DNA of 64,000 nt from Nocardia mikamii NBRC 108933 (lineage in GTDB: Bacteria > Actinomycetota > Actinomycetes > Mycobacteriales > Mycobacteriaceae), in the NCBI RefSeq assembly GCF_001613505.1, contig NZ_BDCM01000016.1:62001-126000 (forward strand). The letters are read 5' to 3'. Made by a program: the position numbers and the translations under genes. Of the stretch, positions 40,314-48,777 are shown one piece after another (within the stretch, counting starts at the first letter, position 1; each line of letters begins with the position of its first letter). A model generated the notes under the pieces. That model worked only from the letters and a program-made list of their open reading frames with translations. It did not search any database and was not told where the DNA came from.

Positions 40314-41587
40314 GGGGTACCTCCCACGGTACGAACGGGTGTGAAGGTGACCGGCAGCGACGTCATTCCGCGCAGGAACGGCGACGGCCGGCGGGTCAGT
40401 TCGGTGGCGTCGACGGCGAGGTCGAGATCCGGCAGCCGATCGAGCAGCACTTCGATCCCGGTGCGCGCGATGATCTCCGCGATCTGCTGCGCCGGGAAGG
40501 GACAGCGGTATTCGCCGTAGCTGAACGCGAAATGCGCGCTGTTGCCGCTGTGTGCGGGGGCGAGGGAATCGGAAAGGTCTTGGCGCACATGTGGATCGGC
40601 GTTCGCGCCGGCCAGGCCGAGTAGCAGCATATCGCCGCGCCGAATGATCTTGTCGGCCAGCCGGGTGTCGCGCGAGGCCCAGCGCCCGGCCAGGATCTGG
40701 GTGGGGGTGTCCTCCCACAGCACCTCGTTCATCGCTTGGCCGATGCTGTGGCGGCCGCCGCCGAGTGCGGCGGCGAAACGGTCGTCGGTGAGCATCAGCC
40801 GCACCGAATTTCCCAGCCAGTCGCTGGTCGGCAGCTGGCCCGCGGCGGTGACGGCCATCAGGTCCAGGGCGTATTCCTCGTCGCTGAACCGTTGGGGCGA
40901 ATGCAGCATCCGCGAGGTCAGATCGTTGCCCGGGCGCGACTTCTTCATCGCGACGAGCCGTTGCATATGGTCGGCGAACCGGCCGTAGGCCGCCTGGGCC
41001 TCGGCGCCGCCGTCGGCCAGCGTTTTCATCGTCCAGGCCAGATCCGCGCCCTGGTCGTCGGGAAATCCGATCACCCACGCCAAGGCCAGTACCGGCAGGG
41101 GTTCGGCGTATTCCGCGATCAGATCGGCGTGGCCGCGGCCGCAGAACTGGTCGATCAGCCGATCCGCCAGATCCTCGCAGGCCCTGCGCAATCCGAACGG
41201 GTCGACCTGTTCGAGCGCGGGTTCGACCATGGCCAGATGTCGCAGATGTTCGGCTCCGGCGGTGAAATAGATCGAGGGCATCGGACGGCCGACCATCGGC
41301 AGCAGCGGCCAGTCCTCCGGTATGTTCGGCCACTGGTTCCAGCACGCCACGTCGCGCGGGAACAGTTCCGCATCGCTGGTGACCTGGTGCACTTCGCGAT
41401 AGCCGATCACCAGCCAGGCCGGAATCCCGCCGGGCAGTTCCACCGAGACCACCGGGCCGTGGGCTCGGCGCATCTCCCGGTACAACTGCTGCGGGTCGGT
41501 GTGGAAACGCGGTCCGCTCAAGGGCACCGGATCGGTGGGCGAGGCCGGGCAACCGCCGGTGGCGAGGCCGGGCTGCGGCGCGTTCAT
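40310..41587 (-). CDS. Atypical cytochrome P450 without ExxR, CYP157-like
   Basis: 425 aa. Heme loop FSYGEYRCPFPAQQIAE keeps the axial Cys (about 362), but the K-helix reads EVLW at 288-291 where nearly all P450s have ExxR, and the I-helix reads AAGQLPTSDW with no acid-Thr pair. CYP157 enzymes of Streptomyces are known to lack ExxR and to sit in conservons, so the sequence and place agree. Catalysis may be altered or lost; it may act as a ligand-binding partner of the neighbouring P450. ATG 41587 overlaps the GTPase stop (ATGA). Confidence 0.85.
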   Translation of the reverse strand: MNAPQPGLATGGCPASPTDPVPLSGPRFHTDPQQLYREMRRAHGPVVSVELPGGIPAWLVIGYREVHQVTSDAELFPRDVACWNQWPNIPEDWPLLPMVGRPMPSIYFTAGAEHLRHLAMVEPALEQVDPFGLRRACEDLADRLIDQFCGRGHADLIAEYAEPLPVLALAWVIGFPDDQGADLAWTMKTLADGGAEAQAAYGRFADHMQRLVAMKKSRPGNDLTSRMLHSPQRFSDEEYALDLMAVTAAGQLPTSDWLGNSVRLMLTDDRFAAALGGGRHSIGQAMNEVLWEDTPTQILAGRWASRDTRLADKIIRRGDMLLLGLAGANADPHVRQDLSDSLAPAHSGNSAHFAFSYGEYRCPFPAQQIAEIIARTGIEVLLDRLPDLDLAVDATELTRRPSPFLRGMTSLPVTFTPVRTVGGTP

Positions 41588-42231
41588 CGAGCGGATCCCC
41601 GGGCGGCGGCCCGTAGACCGGCGGCGTGCAGATGTTCGACGAGGGCGATCAGCACCCGCTTACCGGAATCCCGCGAGCGCGCATCGCATGCCACCATCGG
41701 CACGTGTGGATCCAGATCCAGTGCCGCGCGCAGTTGGGTGTCGTCGTGGCCCGTGGGCCCGAAGATGTTGCACGCCACCACGAACGGCGTCTGCTGATGT
41801 TCGAGCCGGTCGATCGCATACCAGGAATCGGTGATCCGGCGCGGGTCGACCAGCACGATCGCACCCAGGGCGCCGGTGAACAGCCGGTCCCACAGAAACC
41901 AGAAGCGCTCCTGTCCGGGAGCTCCGAACAGATACAGGACGTGTTCGGCGTCGATGGTGATGCGACCGAAGTCGAAGGCGACCGTGGTGGTGGATTTGGC
42001 CGGTGCGCCGGTGGGATCGTCGATGCCGATGCCGAGCGAGGTCATCGTCGCCTCGGTGTCGAGCGGCCGGATCTCACTGACCGCGCGGACCATGGTGGTC
42101 TTGCCGACGCCGAAACCGCCGACGATGACGACCTTGAGCCCGTGCCGGGCGGTATCGGCCAGCGGGGCCTGGGCCCGGGCGGGACGGTCGCCGAATCCGG
42201 TGCGGAGGGGATCAGAGGTTGCGGAGTCCAA
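41584..42231 (-). CDS. CvnD-type small GTPase
   Basis: 215 aa. Ras/MglA-like conservon GTPase. P-loop GGFGVGKTTM, switch-I/strand TTTVAFDFGRI, and G3 replaced by FGAPGQERFWFLWDRL. The G4 NKxD position reads CNIFG, a degenerate base-recognition motif. It probably toggles with the roadblock protein at the membrane near the sensor kinase. Start appears to be TTG 42231, overlapping the DUF742 gene by 20 bases; no later Met precedes the P-loop. Coupled to the P450 by ATGA. Confidence 0.85.
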   Translation of the reverse strand: MDSATSDPLRTGFGDRPARAQAPLADTARHGLKVVIVGGFGVGKTTMVRAVSEIRPLDTEATMTSLGIGIDDPTGAPAKSTTTVAFDFGRITIDAEHVLYLFGAPGQERFWFLWDRLFTGALGAIVLVDPRRITDSWYAIDRLEHQQTPFVVACNIFGPTGHDDTQLRAALDLDPHVPMVACDARSRDSGKRVLIALVEHLHAAGLRAAARGSAR

Positions 42232-42577
42232 CGAGCACCTTCTCCAGTATTTCGGTGTCGGGCAAGGCTTTCCACGGCTCCCACGCGGCGGCGGAGCGCG
42301 GGTGGCGCACGGTGATCTTGCCGGCGTCGAGCAGGTCGGCCAGCAGGACCATCGTGATGCCGACCGGCAGCCGCAGTTCGGCGGCGATCTCGACCACGGC
42401 CGTCGGCGCCCGGCAGATCTCGAGGATCGCGACCTGTTCGGACTGCATACCGGAGACCGGCGCCGATTCGGCCACCACGAGCGTCACCAGATCGAAGGCG
42501 TCGGTATCGGGGTGGCTGCGGCCGCCGGTGAGGGTGTAGAGCCGGTCGGGGGTGTCGTCACGGCCCGGCCTGGTCAT
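42212..42577 (-). CDS. CvnC-type DUF742 protein
   Basis: 121 aa. DUF742 signature RLYTLTGGRSHPD near the start, then LVTLVVAE, QVAILEICRAPTAVVEIAAELRLPVGITMVLLADLLDAGKITV, a winged-helix-like fold. In conservons it links the sensor kinase and the GTPase. ATG 42577; 10 bases after the CvnB stop. Confidence 0.9.
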   Translation of the reverse strand: MTRPGRDDTPDRLYTLTGGRSHPDTDAFDLVTLVVAESAPVSGMQSEQVAILEICRAPTAVVEIAAELRLPVGITMVLLADLLDAGKITVRHPRSAAAWEPWKALPDTEILEKVLVGLRNL

Positions 42578-42587
42578 CGCGGCCGCC

Positions 42588-42995
42588 TCACGGGCGCGGG
42601 CCGCGCGGCGCGGCGGACAGGTGTTCGCCGAGCTGTTCGACCAGTTCGCTCATGTTGTGGCCGACCAGCCCGGCATCGGCCTCGGCATCGGCGACGACCG
42701 CGATGTGGGCTCCCAGCCCCGCTTCGACGATGAACAGGATGCCGCCGTAGAACTCCGTCATCGACTGCCGCACGCCGCTGCGCCCGTCGCCGAATTCGAC
42801 CGAGGCGCCGTGCGAGAGGCTCTGGATGCCGGCCGCGATCGCGGCCAGTTGATCGGCTTTGTCCACCGACAGTTCCGGGGTGTGGCAGATCTTGAGACCG
42901 TCGCTGGACAGCAGCAGGGCGTGCCGGCTGTGCGGAGTGCGGGCCAGCAGTTGGTCGAGTAGCCAATCCAGGTGTGCCGGTACGGAAGTGGTCAC
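42588..42995 (-). CDS. CvnB-type roadblock/LC7 protein
   Basis: 135 aa. Roadblock/LC7 domain: LDWLLDQLLARTPHSRHALLLSSDGLKICHTPELSVDKADQLAAIAAGIQSLSHGAS and the hairpin GGILFIVEAGLGAHIAVVADAEADAGLVGHNMSELVEQLGEHL. Roadblock proteins bind MglA-type GTPases, here the CvnD protein. GTG 42995 overlaps the CvnA stop (GTGA). Confidence 0.9.
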   Translation of the reverse strand: MTTSVPAHLDWLLDQLLARTPHSRHALLLSSDGLKICHTPELSVDKADQLAAIAAGIQSLSHGASVEFGDGRSGVRQSMTEFYGGILFIVEAGLGAHIAVVADAEADAGLVGHNMSELVEQLGEHLSAAPRGPRP

Positions 42996-44422
42996 CGATC
43001 GTTCTCCAGGGCAATCGAAGGGGAGGGGGAATCCGGGGCCGAGACCGCACGCTGGAAGGCGCCCAAGGCCGAGGGGCGCGCCGGCGGATAGGCGGAATTC
43101 TCGGCGGCGGTGGTGCGCAGGCCGCCCGGATGCACGGCGGCGAGGGTGCTGCCGCGGCGGCGCTTGGGTAGTGGCTCGGCCGCCCGTTCCAGGGGTGGAA
43201 CCGATTGGGCAGCAGGCTGTTCCGTGCCCGGCGGGGACGGGTTCGGCGCGGACGGGTTCGGTTCACGGTCGCCGGTCAGGGGCGGTCCGAACGGACTCGC
43301 CGGAGGGGCGGCCGGGGTGACCGATCGTGCCGCGGGCGGCAGGTCGATCGTCGCGGTGGAGCCGGGGGAGCGGTCCAGACGCGTGGTCAGGTCGCGCGGA
43401 ACGACCACGACGACCGCCGTACCGCCGATCGCCGACGGGCGGTACGACACGGTCAGCGCGTGTTTGCGGGCCAGATTGCCGACCACGGCGAGCCCGAGCC
43501 GGGTACCGGTCAGTGAGGACAGATCGGTATCGGTGCCGCGGCCCGCCACGATGCCCGAGACCGCCTGTTCGGCGCGGCGCAAGGCGGTTTCGCTCATCAC
43601 GAGTCCGCTGTCCTCGATGGTGACGACCACGCCGGCCGGCACTTCGGCGGCATAGACGTGGACTTCGGTCGTGGGCGGGGAGAAGTTGCACGCGTTGTCG
43701 ATCAGCTCGGCCAGCGCGTGCATGACTCCCTCGGCGGCATGACCGGCGATCGCGATCTCGGCGACCGCGCGCAGGCGCACCCGGCGGTAGCCCGCGACGC
43801 GGCCCATGGCGCCGCGCAGAATCGATTCCATCGCAATGGGTTTCGCCCACCGGCGGCCCGAGCGGGCGCCGCTGAGCACGGCGATACTGTCGGCCAGGCG
43901 TCCGGCCTGTGCGGTGCGGTGGTCGAGGGTCAGCAGATCGGCCAGCACCGACGGATCGGCGTGCCGATGTTCCATCTCGCGCAGTTCGGCCAGCATCGAG
44001 GTGGTCATGGCCTGCATGCGCCCGGCCGCGCCGGCGAACGCCGCCATCGCGGCCACCCGGCGGTTCTCGCTGCCGCTCGCCTCCCGCCCCGCCACGGACG
44101 CGGTGTCGTGCGCGGCGGCCAGGCGCGCCTCGCTCTCGGCGACATAGGTGGCGGCGGCGCGCTCGGCCCGGTCGTTCGCTTCGCGATAGCGAATCGCCTG
44201 GTCGCGGTAGTACGCGGCGCATCCCGCCGGTACAGCGAGGATCAGCCCCGCGGCGCCGGCGGCGATGGCGAATGCCACCCGTCCGGTATCGGGTGCGAAC
44301 CGGAGTACGACGAGGCAGGCCACGGCGCCGGTGAGGACGCAGATCGTGGTGGGAAGGAGGAAAGCCGGTAACCGTCGCGGAGGCCGGGATGTGGCGCCGG
44401 AGGGAGGCTGCTGCGTATTCAC
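42992..44422 (-). CDS. CvnA-type sensor histidine kinase
   Basis: 476 aa. Two adjacent membrane helices near the N terminus (residues about 22-45 and 50-72), almost no extracytoplasmic domain, a helical region with LDHRTAQAGRLADSIAVLSG in the place of the phospho-His helix, then an ATPase domain with N box LIDNACNFSPP, G1 IEDSGLVMS and LGLAVVGNLARKH. The last 110 residues are Pro/Ala-rich and disordered. GTG 44422 is chosen because it places the helices at the start; in-frame GTGs lie slightly upstream. It heads the cvnABCD-P450-P450 operon; no response regulator gene is adjacent, as is normal for conservons. Confidence 0.85.
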   Translation of the reverse strand: MNTQQPPSGATSRPPRRLPAFLLPTTICVLTGAVACLVVLRFAPDTGRVAFAIAAGAAGLILAVPAGCAAYYRDQAIRYREANDRAERAAATYVAESEARLAAAHDTASVAGREASGSENRRVAAMAAFAGAAGRMQAMTTSMLAELREMEHRHADPSVLADLLTLDHRTAQAGRLADSIAVLSGARSGRRWAKPIAMESILRGAMGRVAGYRRVRLRAVAEIAIAGHAAEGVMHALAELIDNACNFSPPTTEVHVYAAEVPAGVVVTIEDSGLVMSETALRRAEQAVSGIVAGRGTDTDLSSLTGTRLGLAVVGNLARKHALTVSYRPSAIGGTAVVVVVPRDLTTRLDRSPGSTATIDLPPAARSVTPAAPPASPFGPPLTGDREPNPSAPNPSPPGTEQPAAQSVPPLERAAEPLPKRRRGSTLAAVHPGGLRTTAAENSAYPPARPSALGAFQRAVSAPDSPSPSIALENDR

Positions 44423-44895
44423 TGAATAGATCACTATCGATACTTCCGGATCCACATCCACCCGTGCGGAGACGGCACAGTTCCCCCACCTTCCGCTGTG
44501 CACGGCTGGCTCGAATATGCGGACCGCCAGACGTTTTCGAAATTCGCGCACGAGCATAACGCCGACCTCGAGGGTGCGCTACCCGAAGTGTTCTTGCCGA
44601 CCGGCGGCTTCGAAATGGAAGTTTCACGGCGAGTTTTCGAAATGAGGGAATGTGCTGCCGAGTGTTCCGTTTGCGCGAAAACGCTGCTCGGCGACCATGT
44701 TCGAAAATACTGGCGAATGCGCCGTGCGACCGATGGGCATGATCACGATCTGAAAACGTTGCGGCACACTATCTTTCGGCAATTTAGTGAACAGCGTTCA
44801 TTTCACCCTGAACAGTGCCTTTTCTTCGCGAGGCCGGGTGTCCGGTGAGCGGGAGTGCGCGCCGGACCGAAACGTGTTTCAGTTACCGTCCCGGC
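44423..44895. other. Intergenic region between divergent operons
   Basis: 473 bases, lower GC than its surroundings, between the conservon and the SDR operon. TGAAC-AGC-GTTCA at 44788-44800 is a short inverted repeat about 100 bases before the SDR start and may be an operator. A 116-codon frame at 44498-44848 has poor codon structure and no ribosome site, so I see no gene here. Confidence 0.5.
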
Positions 44896-45720
44896 ATGGC
44901 CGCAGAACCGAACGACATCATCGATCCGCACCGCTACGGGCCGTGGGCAGTCATCGCCGGCGGTTCGGAGGGGGTCGGCGCGGAGTTCGCCGACCGGCTC
45001 GCCGCCGCGGGGATCAACATCGTGCTGCTGGCACGGCGGGAGGGCCCGCTGGCCGAGACCGCCGAACGAGTCGCCGCGCGTGGTGTCCAGGTGCGGACAC
45101 TGGCGGTGGATCTCACCGCGACCGATGCCGCCGCCCGGGTCGCGACCGCCACCGCGGACGTGGAGGTCGGCCTGCTCGTCTACAACGCCGGGGCCAATAC
45201 CCACAGCGCCGAATTCCTCGACGGCGACCTCGAGGCGTTCGCCGCCATGAACGCGCTCAACGTCACCGCGCCGCTGGCCCTGGTCCACCATTTCGGGCAC
45301 GGTATGCGTGAGCGGGGCCGTGGCGGCATCGTGCTGGTCGGCTCGCTCACCGGATACTGCGGTTCGGCCCGTCACACCGTCTACGGCGGTTCCAAGGCGT
45401 ATCTGCGGATCTTCGCCGAGAGCTTGTGGCTGGAACTGCGGGAGTACAACGTCGATGTGCTGCATCTGGTGCTCGGGGTGACCCGGACGCCGGCGATGGC
45501 ACGGGCGGGATTGAATTTCGACATTCCTGGAATGCTCGTGGCCGAGCCCGCGGAGGTGGCGCGCGAAGGGCTCGAGCAGTTGGCGAACGGGCCGGTCTTC
45601 GTCGGGGGCGGCAATGCCGAGACGGCCGCGCGCAGCAGCGGTCCGGACCGGGCGGCGATCGTGCTGGGCGGGCATCGCCGGATGCGGAAGCTGATCGGCG
45701 CCGAACCGGATCCGCGATGA
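44896..45720 (+). CDS. Short-chain dehydrogenase
   Basis: 274 aa. SDR with a modified glycine motif VIAGGSEGVGAEFADRLAA (GGxxGxG), YNAGA in the NAG position, Ser in VGSLTGYCG and YGGSK (Tyr-x3-Lys). Similar in its start (YGPWAVIAGG) to the SDR at 60616 (YGPWALVVGA), so the two are paralogues. ATG 44896; an upstream in-frame ATG adds 27 residues without support. First gene of an operon with the F420-type oxidoreductase (ATGA overlap) and a SnoaL-like protein. Confidence 0.85.
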   Translation: MAAEPNDIIDPHRYGPWAVIAGGSEGVGAEFADRLAAAGINIVLLARREGPLAETAERVAARGVQVRTLAVDLTATDAAARVATATADVEVGLLVYNAGANTHSAEFLDGDLEAFAAMNALNVTAPLALVHHFGHGMRERGRGGIVLVGSLTGYCGSARHTVYGGSKAYLRIFAESLWLELREYNVDVLHLVLGVTRTPAMARAGLNFDIPGMLVAEPAEVAREGLEQLANGPVFVGGGNAETAARSSGPDRAAIVLGGHRRMRKLIGAEPDPR

Positions 45721-46577
45721 CCGCGCCGTTGCGACTCGCCCTCTCGTCGCCGGTCGTGGTGCGGGTTCCCGGGCGGTATTCGCCGTGGGAGGCCGACGCC
45801 GGCATCGAGGAGCTCGCCCGCGTCGCCGAGGCCGCCGATCGGCTCGGGTTCGACCATCTCACCTGCAGTGAGCACACCGCGATACCCGCGGCGGTGGCCG
45901 CCACCCGTGGCGCCACCTACTGGGATCCGGTGGCCACGCTGTCGTATCTGGCCGCCCGCACCACCCGGATCCGGCTCGCCACCTCGGTGCTGGTGCTGCC
46001 GTATCACCACCCGCTCGAGATCGCCAAGCGCTACGGAACCCTGGACCGGATCAGTGGCGGGCGGGTCGTTCTCGGCGTCGGAGTGGGATCGCTCCGTGAA
46101 GAATTCGAGCTGCTCGGGGCGACGTGGGACGGTCGCGGAGAGCGCGCCGACGATGCGATAGCCGCCCTGCGGACCGCGTTCGGGGCGCGCGAACCGCACT
46201 ATGCCGGAACGCATTACAGCTTCTCGGAGCTGATCGTCGAACCGGCCGGCGTGCAGGCCCGCGTTCCGATCTGGGTCGGCGGGCGAACCGTGCGCTCGCT
46301 GCGCCGCGCGGTCCGCTTCGGCGACGGATGGATGCCGTTCGGACTGCCGACGGCGGAGCTGAAGACGATGCTCGCACACGTCGATTCGCCACCCGGTTTC
46401 GAGGTCGTACTCCCCACCGGACCGCTCGACCCGCTGGGTGAGCCGGGCCGGGTGACGCGGCGGCTCGCGACCCTGGCGGATGCGGGTGCCACACTGGCCG
46501 GATGCGCCGTCGCCGCGAATTCGGCCGAACACTACTGCGACCAGCTGGCGGCACTGACCGAGCTGGCGAACCGATGA
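45717..46577 (+). CDS. LLM-class F420-dependent oxidoreductase
   Basis: 286 aa, luciferase-like TIM barrel. FDHLTCSEHTAIP, LSYLAARTTRIRLATSVLVLPYHHPLEIAKRYGTLDRISGGRVVLGVGVGSLREEFELLG are standard for F420-dependent members; VPIWVGGRTVRSLRRAVRFGDGWMPFG closes the barrel. Hydride transfer between F420H2 and an unknown substrate. ATGA overlaps on both sides suggest coupled translation with SDR and SnoaL-like partners; the set resembles degradative modules for cyclic or steroid-like compounds, by inference. Confidence 0.9.
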   Translation: MTAPLRLALSSPVVVRVPGRYSPWEADAGIEELARVAEAADRLGFDHLTCSEHTAIPAAVAATRGATYWDPVATLSYLAARTTRIRLATSVLVLPYHHPLEIAKRYGTLDRISGGRVVLGVGVGSLREEFELLGATWDGRGERADDAIAALRTAFGAREPHYAGTHYSFSELIVEPAGVQARVPIWVGGRTVRSLRRAVRFGDGWMPFGLPTAELKTMLAHVDSPPGFEVVLPTGPLDPLGEPGRVTRRLATLADAGATLAGCAVAANSAEHYCDQLAALTELANR

Positions 46578-46651
46578 GCCCGAGGTCGCCGCGGACGGGC
46601 CTGCCGCCGGATGAGCCGACGGACGCCCCGCAGCCCGCAGAGGAGGACGAG

Positions 46652-47161
46652 ATGGCCGAAATCGAACTCGCGGACATTCTCCGCCGATTGCGGAGGGTCG
46701 AGGACGAACTGGCGATCATGCGCGTCATCGCCTCCTACGGGCCGCTGGTGGATGCCGGACAGTCGGCGGCGACCGCCGAATTATGGTGTGCAGACGGCGA
46801 ATACGACGTCGAAGGCTGGCAGATGCGAGGGCGGGACCAGGTGCGCGCGATGGTGGACTCGTCCGCACATCAGGCGCTCATCGCGGCCGGGTCGGCGCAC
46901 TTCCAAGGCCCGGCGCGCATCGATATCGACGGCGACGAGGCGCTCGCGGTGTTCGAATCGCTACTGGTACACCGCGAATCGGAGAATTACCGGGTCCTGC
47001 GCGCGAGCGTGCACCGGCTCGAACTCCGCCGCGAATCCGACGGCTGGCGTATCGCTCGCCGCACCGCCCGGTTGCTCGACGGCGGTGACCGGGCACGTGA
47101 ACTGTTGTCGACCTTCGCGAGCGGAAGCGGGGACCGGCCGCCGGCCGATCCCCGCGGCTGA
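46652..47161 (+). CDS. SnoaL-like (NTF2-fold) protein
   Basis: 169 aa from ATG 46652, preceded by a strong GAGGAGGACGAG site. ATG 46574, which overlaps the upstream stop (ATGA), would add a disordered Pro/Glu-rich 26 residues and is the alternative. Fold evidence: ADILRRLRRVEDELAIMRVIASYGPLVDAGQ, ELWCADGEYDVEGWQMRGRDQVRAMV and the last strand RRESDGWRIARRTARLL. SnoaL-type proteins isomerise, hydrate or bind small ligands. It closes the SDR-LLM operon. Confidence 0.8.
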   Translation: MAEIELADILRRLRRVEDELAIMRVIASYGPLVDAGQSAATAELWCADGEYDVEGWQMRGRDQVRAMVDSSAHQALIAAGSAHFQGPARIDIDGDEALAVFESLLVHRESENYRVLRASVHRLELRRESDGWRIARRTARLLDGGDRARELLSTFASGSGDRPPADPRG

Positions 47162-47193
47162 GCACCCGACGAATGTGTCTGTGCCGTAACCGC

Positions 47194-48054
47194 TTACTCG
47201 TTGTAGCGGTAGAAGCCCTCACCGCTGGCCAGGCCGAGCTTGCCCTTGTCGATGTATTGCGACTTCAGCCACTGCGCCAGCTTCTGGCCGTCCTCGCCGC
47301 TGTTGACCAGGATGTTGTACGGCGTGGTGAGACCGACGATGTCGAGGATCTGGAACGGGCCCGCGGGTGCGCCGGTGCCGATGCGCCAGGTCTCGTCGAC
47401 CGCCTTCGGTTCGGCGTAGCCGCCCGCGGCCAGCGCCATCGCCGAGTTGAGGAACGGCACGAGCAGCGAATTGAGGACGTAACCGGCCTTCTCCTTGTGC
47501 AATTCGATCGGGACCATGCCGATGGCCTCGGCGAAGTCGACCACGGCCTGATACACCTTCGGATCGGTGTCCTCGGTGCCCATGACCTCGGCGGTGTTGA
47601 ACTGCCACACCTGATTCGCGAAGTGCAGGGCCAGGAAGCGGTCCGGGCGGCCGGTGGCGTCCTTCATATCGCTGGGCAGCAGCGTCGAGGAGTTGGTGGC
47701 GAAGATGGTGTGCTCGGGCGCGAGTTCGCCGAGCCGGCGATAGGTGTCCTGCTTGATCGACAGCACCTCCGGCACCGCCTCGATGATCAGATCCGCGTCC
47801 CGGGCGGCCTCGGCGAGATCGCTGGTGAGCGTGATCCCCGCCGCGGTGGTCTCGGCCTTGCCGTCGCCCGCGCCCTGCACCTGCTCACGGTAGGTGGCCG
47901 CGAGTTTGTCGAAGCGCTCGTGCGCGGCGGTCAGCGCTTCGTCGTCGATGTCGTAGGCGGTCACCTCGAAACCGTGGAAGGCGGTCTGGAAGGCGATCTG
48001 GGATCCCAGGACTCCGGTCCCGAGGACGCTCACCTTGCGAATCGTCGCGGACAT
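47194..48054 (-). CDS. 3-hydroxyacyl-CoA dehydrogenase (FadB2/PaaH-like)
   Basis: 286 aa. NAD-dependent oxidation of 3-hydroxyacyl-CoA. VLGTGVLGSQIAFQTAFHGFEVTAYDID is the Rossmann motif with the acidic NAD residue; FATNSSTLLPSDM, RFLALHFANQVWQFNTAEVMG (catalytic His-Glu region with His then Asn) and EKAGYVLNSLLVPFLNSAMALAAGGYA follow the family. Note the sequence HFANQVW, where HFFNP is usual. GGAG precedes ATG 48054. It lies downstream of the TetR gene on the same strand (40 bases), forming a likely operon. Confidence 0.88.
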   Translation of the reverse strand: MSATIRKVSVLGTGVLGSQIAFQTAFHGFEVTAYDIDDEALTAAHERFDKLAATYREQVQGAGDGKAETTAAGITLTSDLAEAARDADLIIEAVPEVLSIKQDTYRRLGELAPEHTIFATNSSTLLPSDMKDATGRPDRFLALHFANQVWQFNTAEVMGTEDTDPKVYQAVVDFAEAIGMVPIELHKEKAGYVLNSLLVPFLNSAMALAAGGYAEPKAVDETWRIGTGAPAGPFQILDIVGLTTPYNILVNSGEDGQKLAQWLKSQYIDKGKLGLASGEGFYRYNE

Positions 48055-48094
48055 GTCGACTCCGTTCTGCGGGCCGTGGCCCGCGCTGGTGTTT

Positions 48095-48751
48095 TCAGAT
48101 GCCGGAGACCGCGACGCTGCGGAAACCGGCGACGAGCTGAGCGATCTGGGCGTGCAGATCGGCGATCGGATCGTGGTGGGGATGCACGCCGGTGGACGGG
48201 CGCACCAGCGCCATGTGCAGGACCGCGAAGAGACTGCGGCCTGCCACGCGCGCGGCCTCCCGCTGTGCGGCCGTGGGCTCGCCGGAGTCCGCGACCGCGG
48301 TCAGCAGGATCTCGGCGAGGACCGACTCGAGTTGTGCCACCAAGACCAGGCCCTGTTCGCGATAGGTCTCCTCGGGCGGGCCGAAGAGCAATTCGCGCTG
48401 GTAGGCGATGGTGTTCTCGGTATTGCGCGCGGCCGCGACCAGAATCGGCCGCAGCAGCGCCGTGATCGCGCCGACCGGATCGGCGATGTCGCGGGCGCGT
48501 CGAGTGCCCGTCTCGAATGCCGACCGGAAGTCCTCGTTGTAGACCATGAGCAGCAACTGCCCCTTGGACGAGGCGTAGCGGAAGAGGGTGCCCGCGGCGA
48601 TATCGGCCCGATCCGAGATCTGCTGGGTGGTGACTGCGGCGAACCCGCGTTCGGCAAACAACTGCGCCGCTACCTCGAAGATCCGGCTCTGCTTCGCTCG
48701 CATATTGCGCGCACGCCGCCCTACCTGCTGGTTCTGCTGGTTATCTGCCAC
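48095..48751 (-). CDS. TetR-family regulator
   Basis: 218 aa. Helix-turn-helix RIFEVAAQLFAERGFAAVTTQQISDRADIAAGTLFRYASSKGQLL. GTG 48751 is chosen because GGGAGGTGTCGA lies just upstream; ATG 48775 overlaps nothing but has no site and its 5' side is in the operator. The 30-bp palindrome at 48778-48807 is 27 bases away, so autoregulation and control of the divergent DUF2804 gene are likely. The downstream 3-hydroxyacyl-CoA dehydrogenase suggests an acyl-CoA-type ligand. Confidence 0.88.
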   Translation of the reverse strand: MADNQQNQQVGRRARNMRAKQSRIFEVAAQLFAERGFAAVTTQQISDRADIAAGTLFRYASSKGQLLLMVYNEDFRSAFETGTRRARDIADPVGAITALLRPILVAAARNTENTIAYQRELLFGPPEETYREQGLVLVAQLESVLAEILLTAVADSGEPTAAQREAARVAGRSLFAVLHMALVRPSTGVHPHHDPIADLHAQIAQLVAGFRSVAVSGI

Positions 48752-48777
48752 TCGACACCTCCCACCGGCCAACATTA

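Noticed and set aside
39081..41552. One very long frame suggesting a fused double P450
   Set aside because: Only the downstream half codes for the CYP154-like protein; the upstream half is the wrong frame of the CYP157-like gene, which has its own frame and start.
44788..44800. TGAAC-AGC-GTTCA as a KstR cholesterol-regulon site
   Set aside because: KstR sites have AAC-N2-GTT with set flanks; here the spacer is three bases, so the match fails.
44498..44848. Possible 116-aa gene in the gap before the SDR operon
   Set aside because: No ribosome site, no GC3 pattern of a real gene, and no protein family features; the region looks like regulatory DNA.
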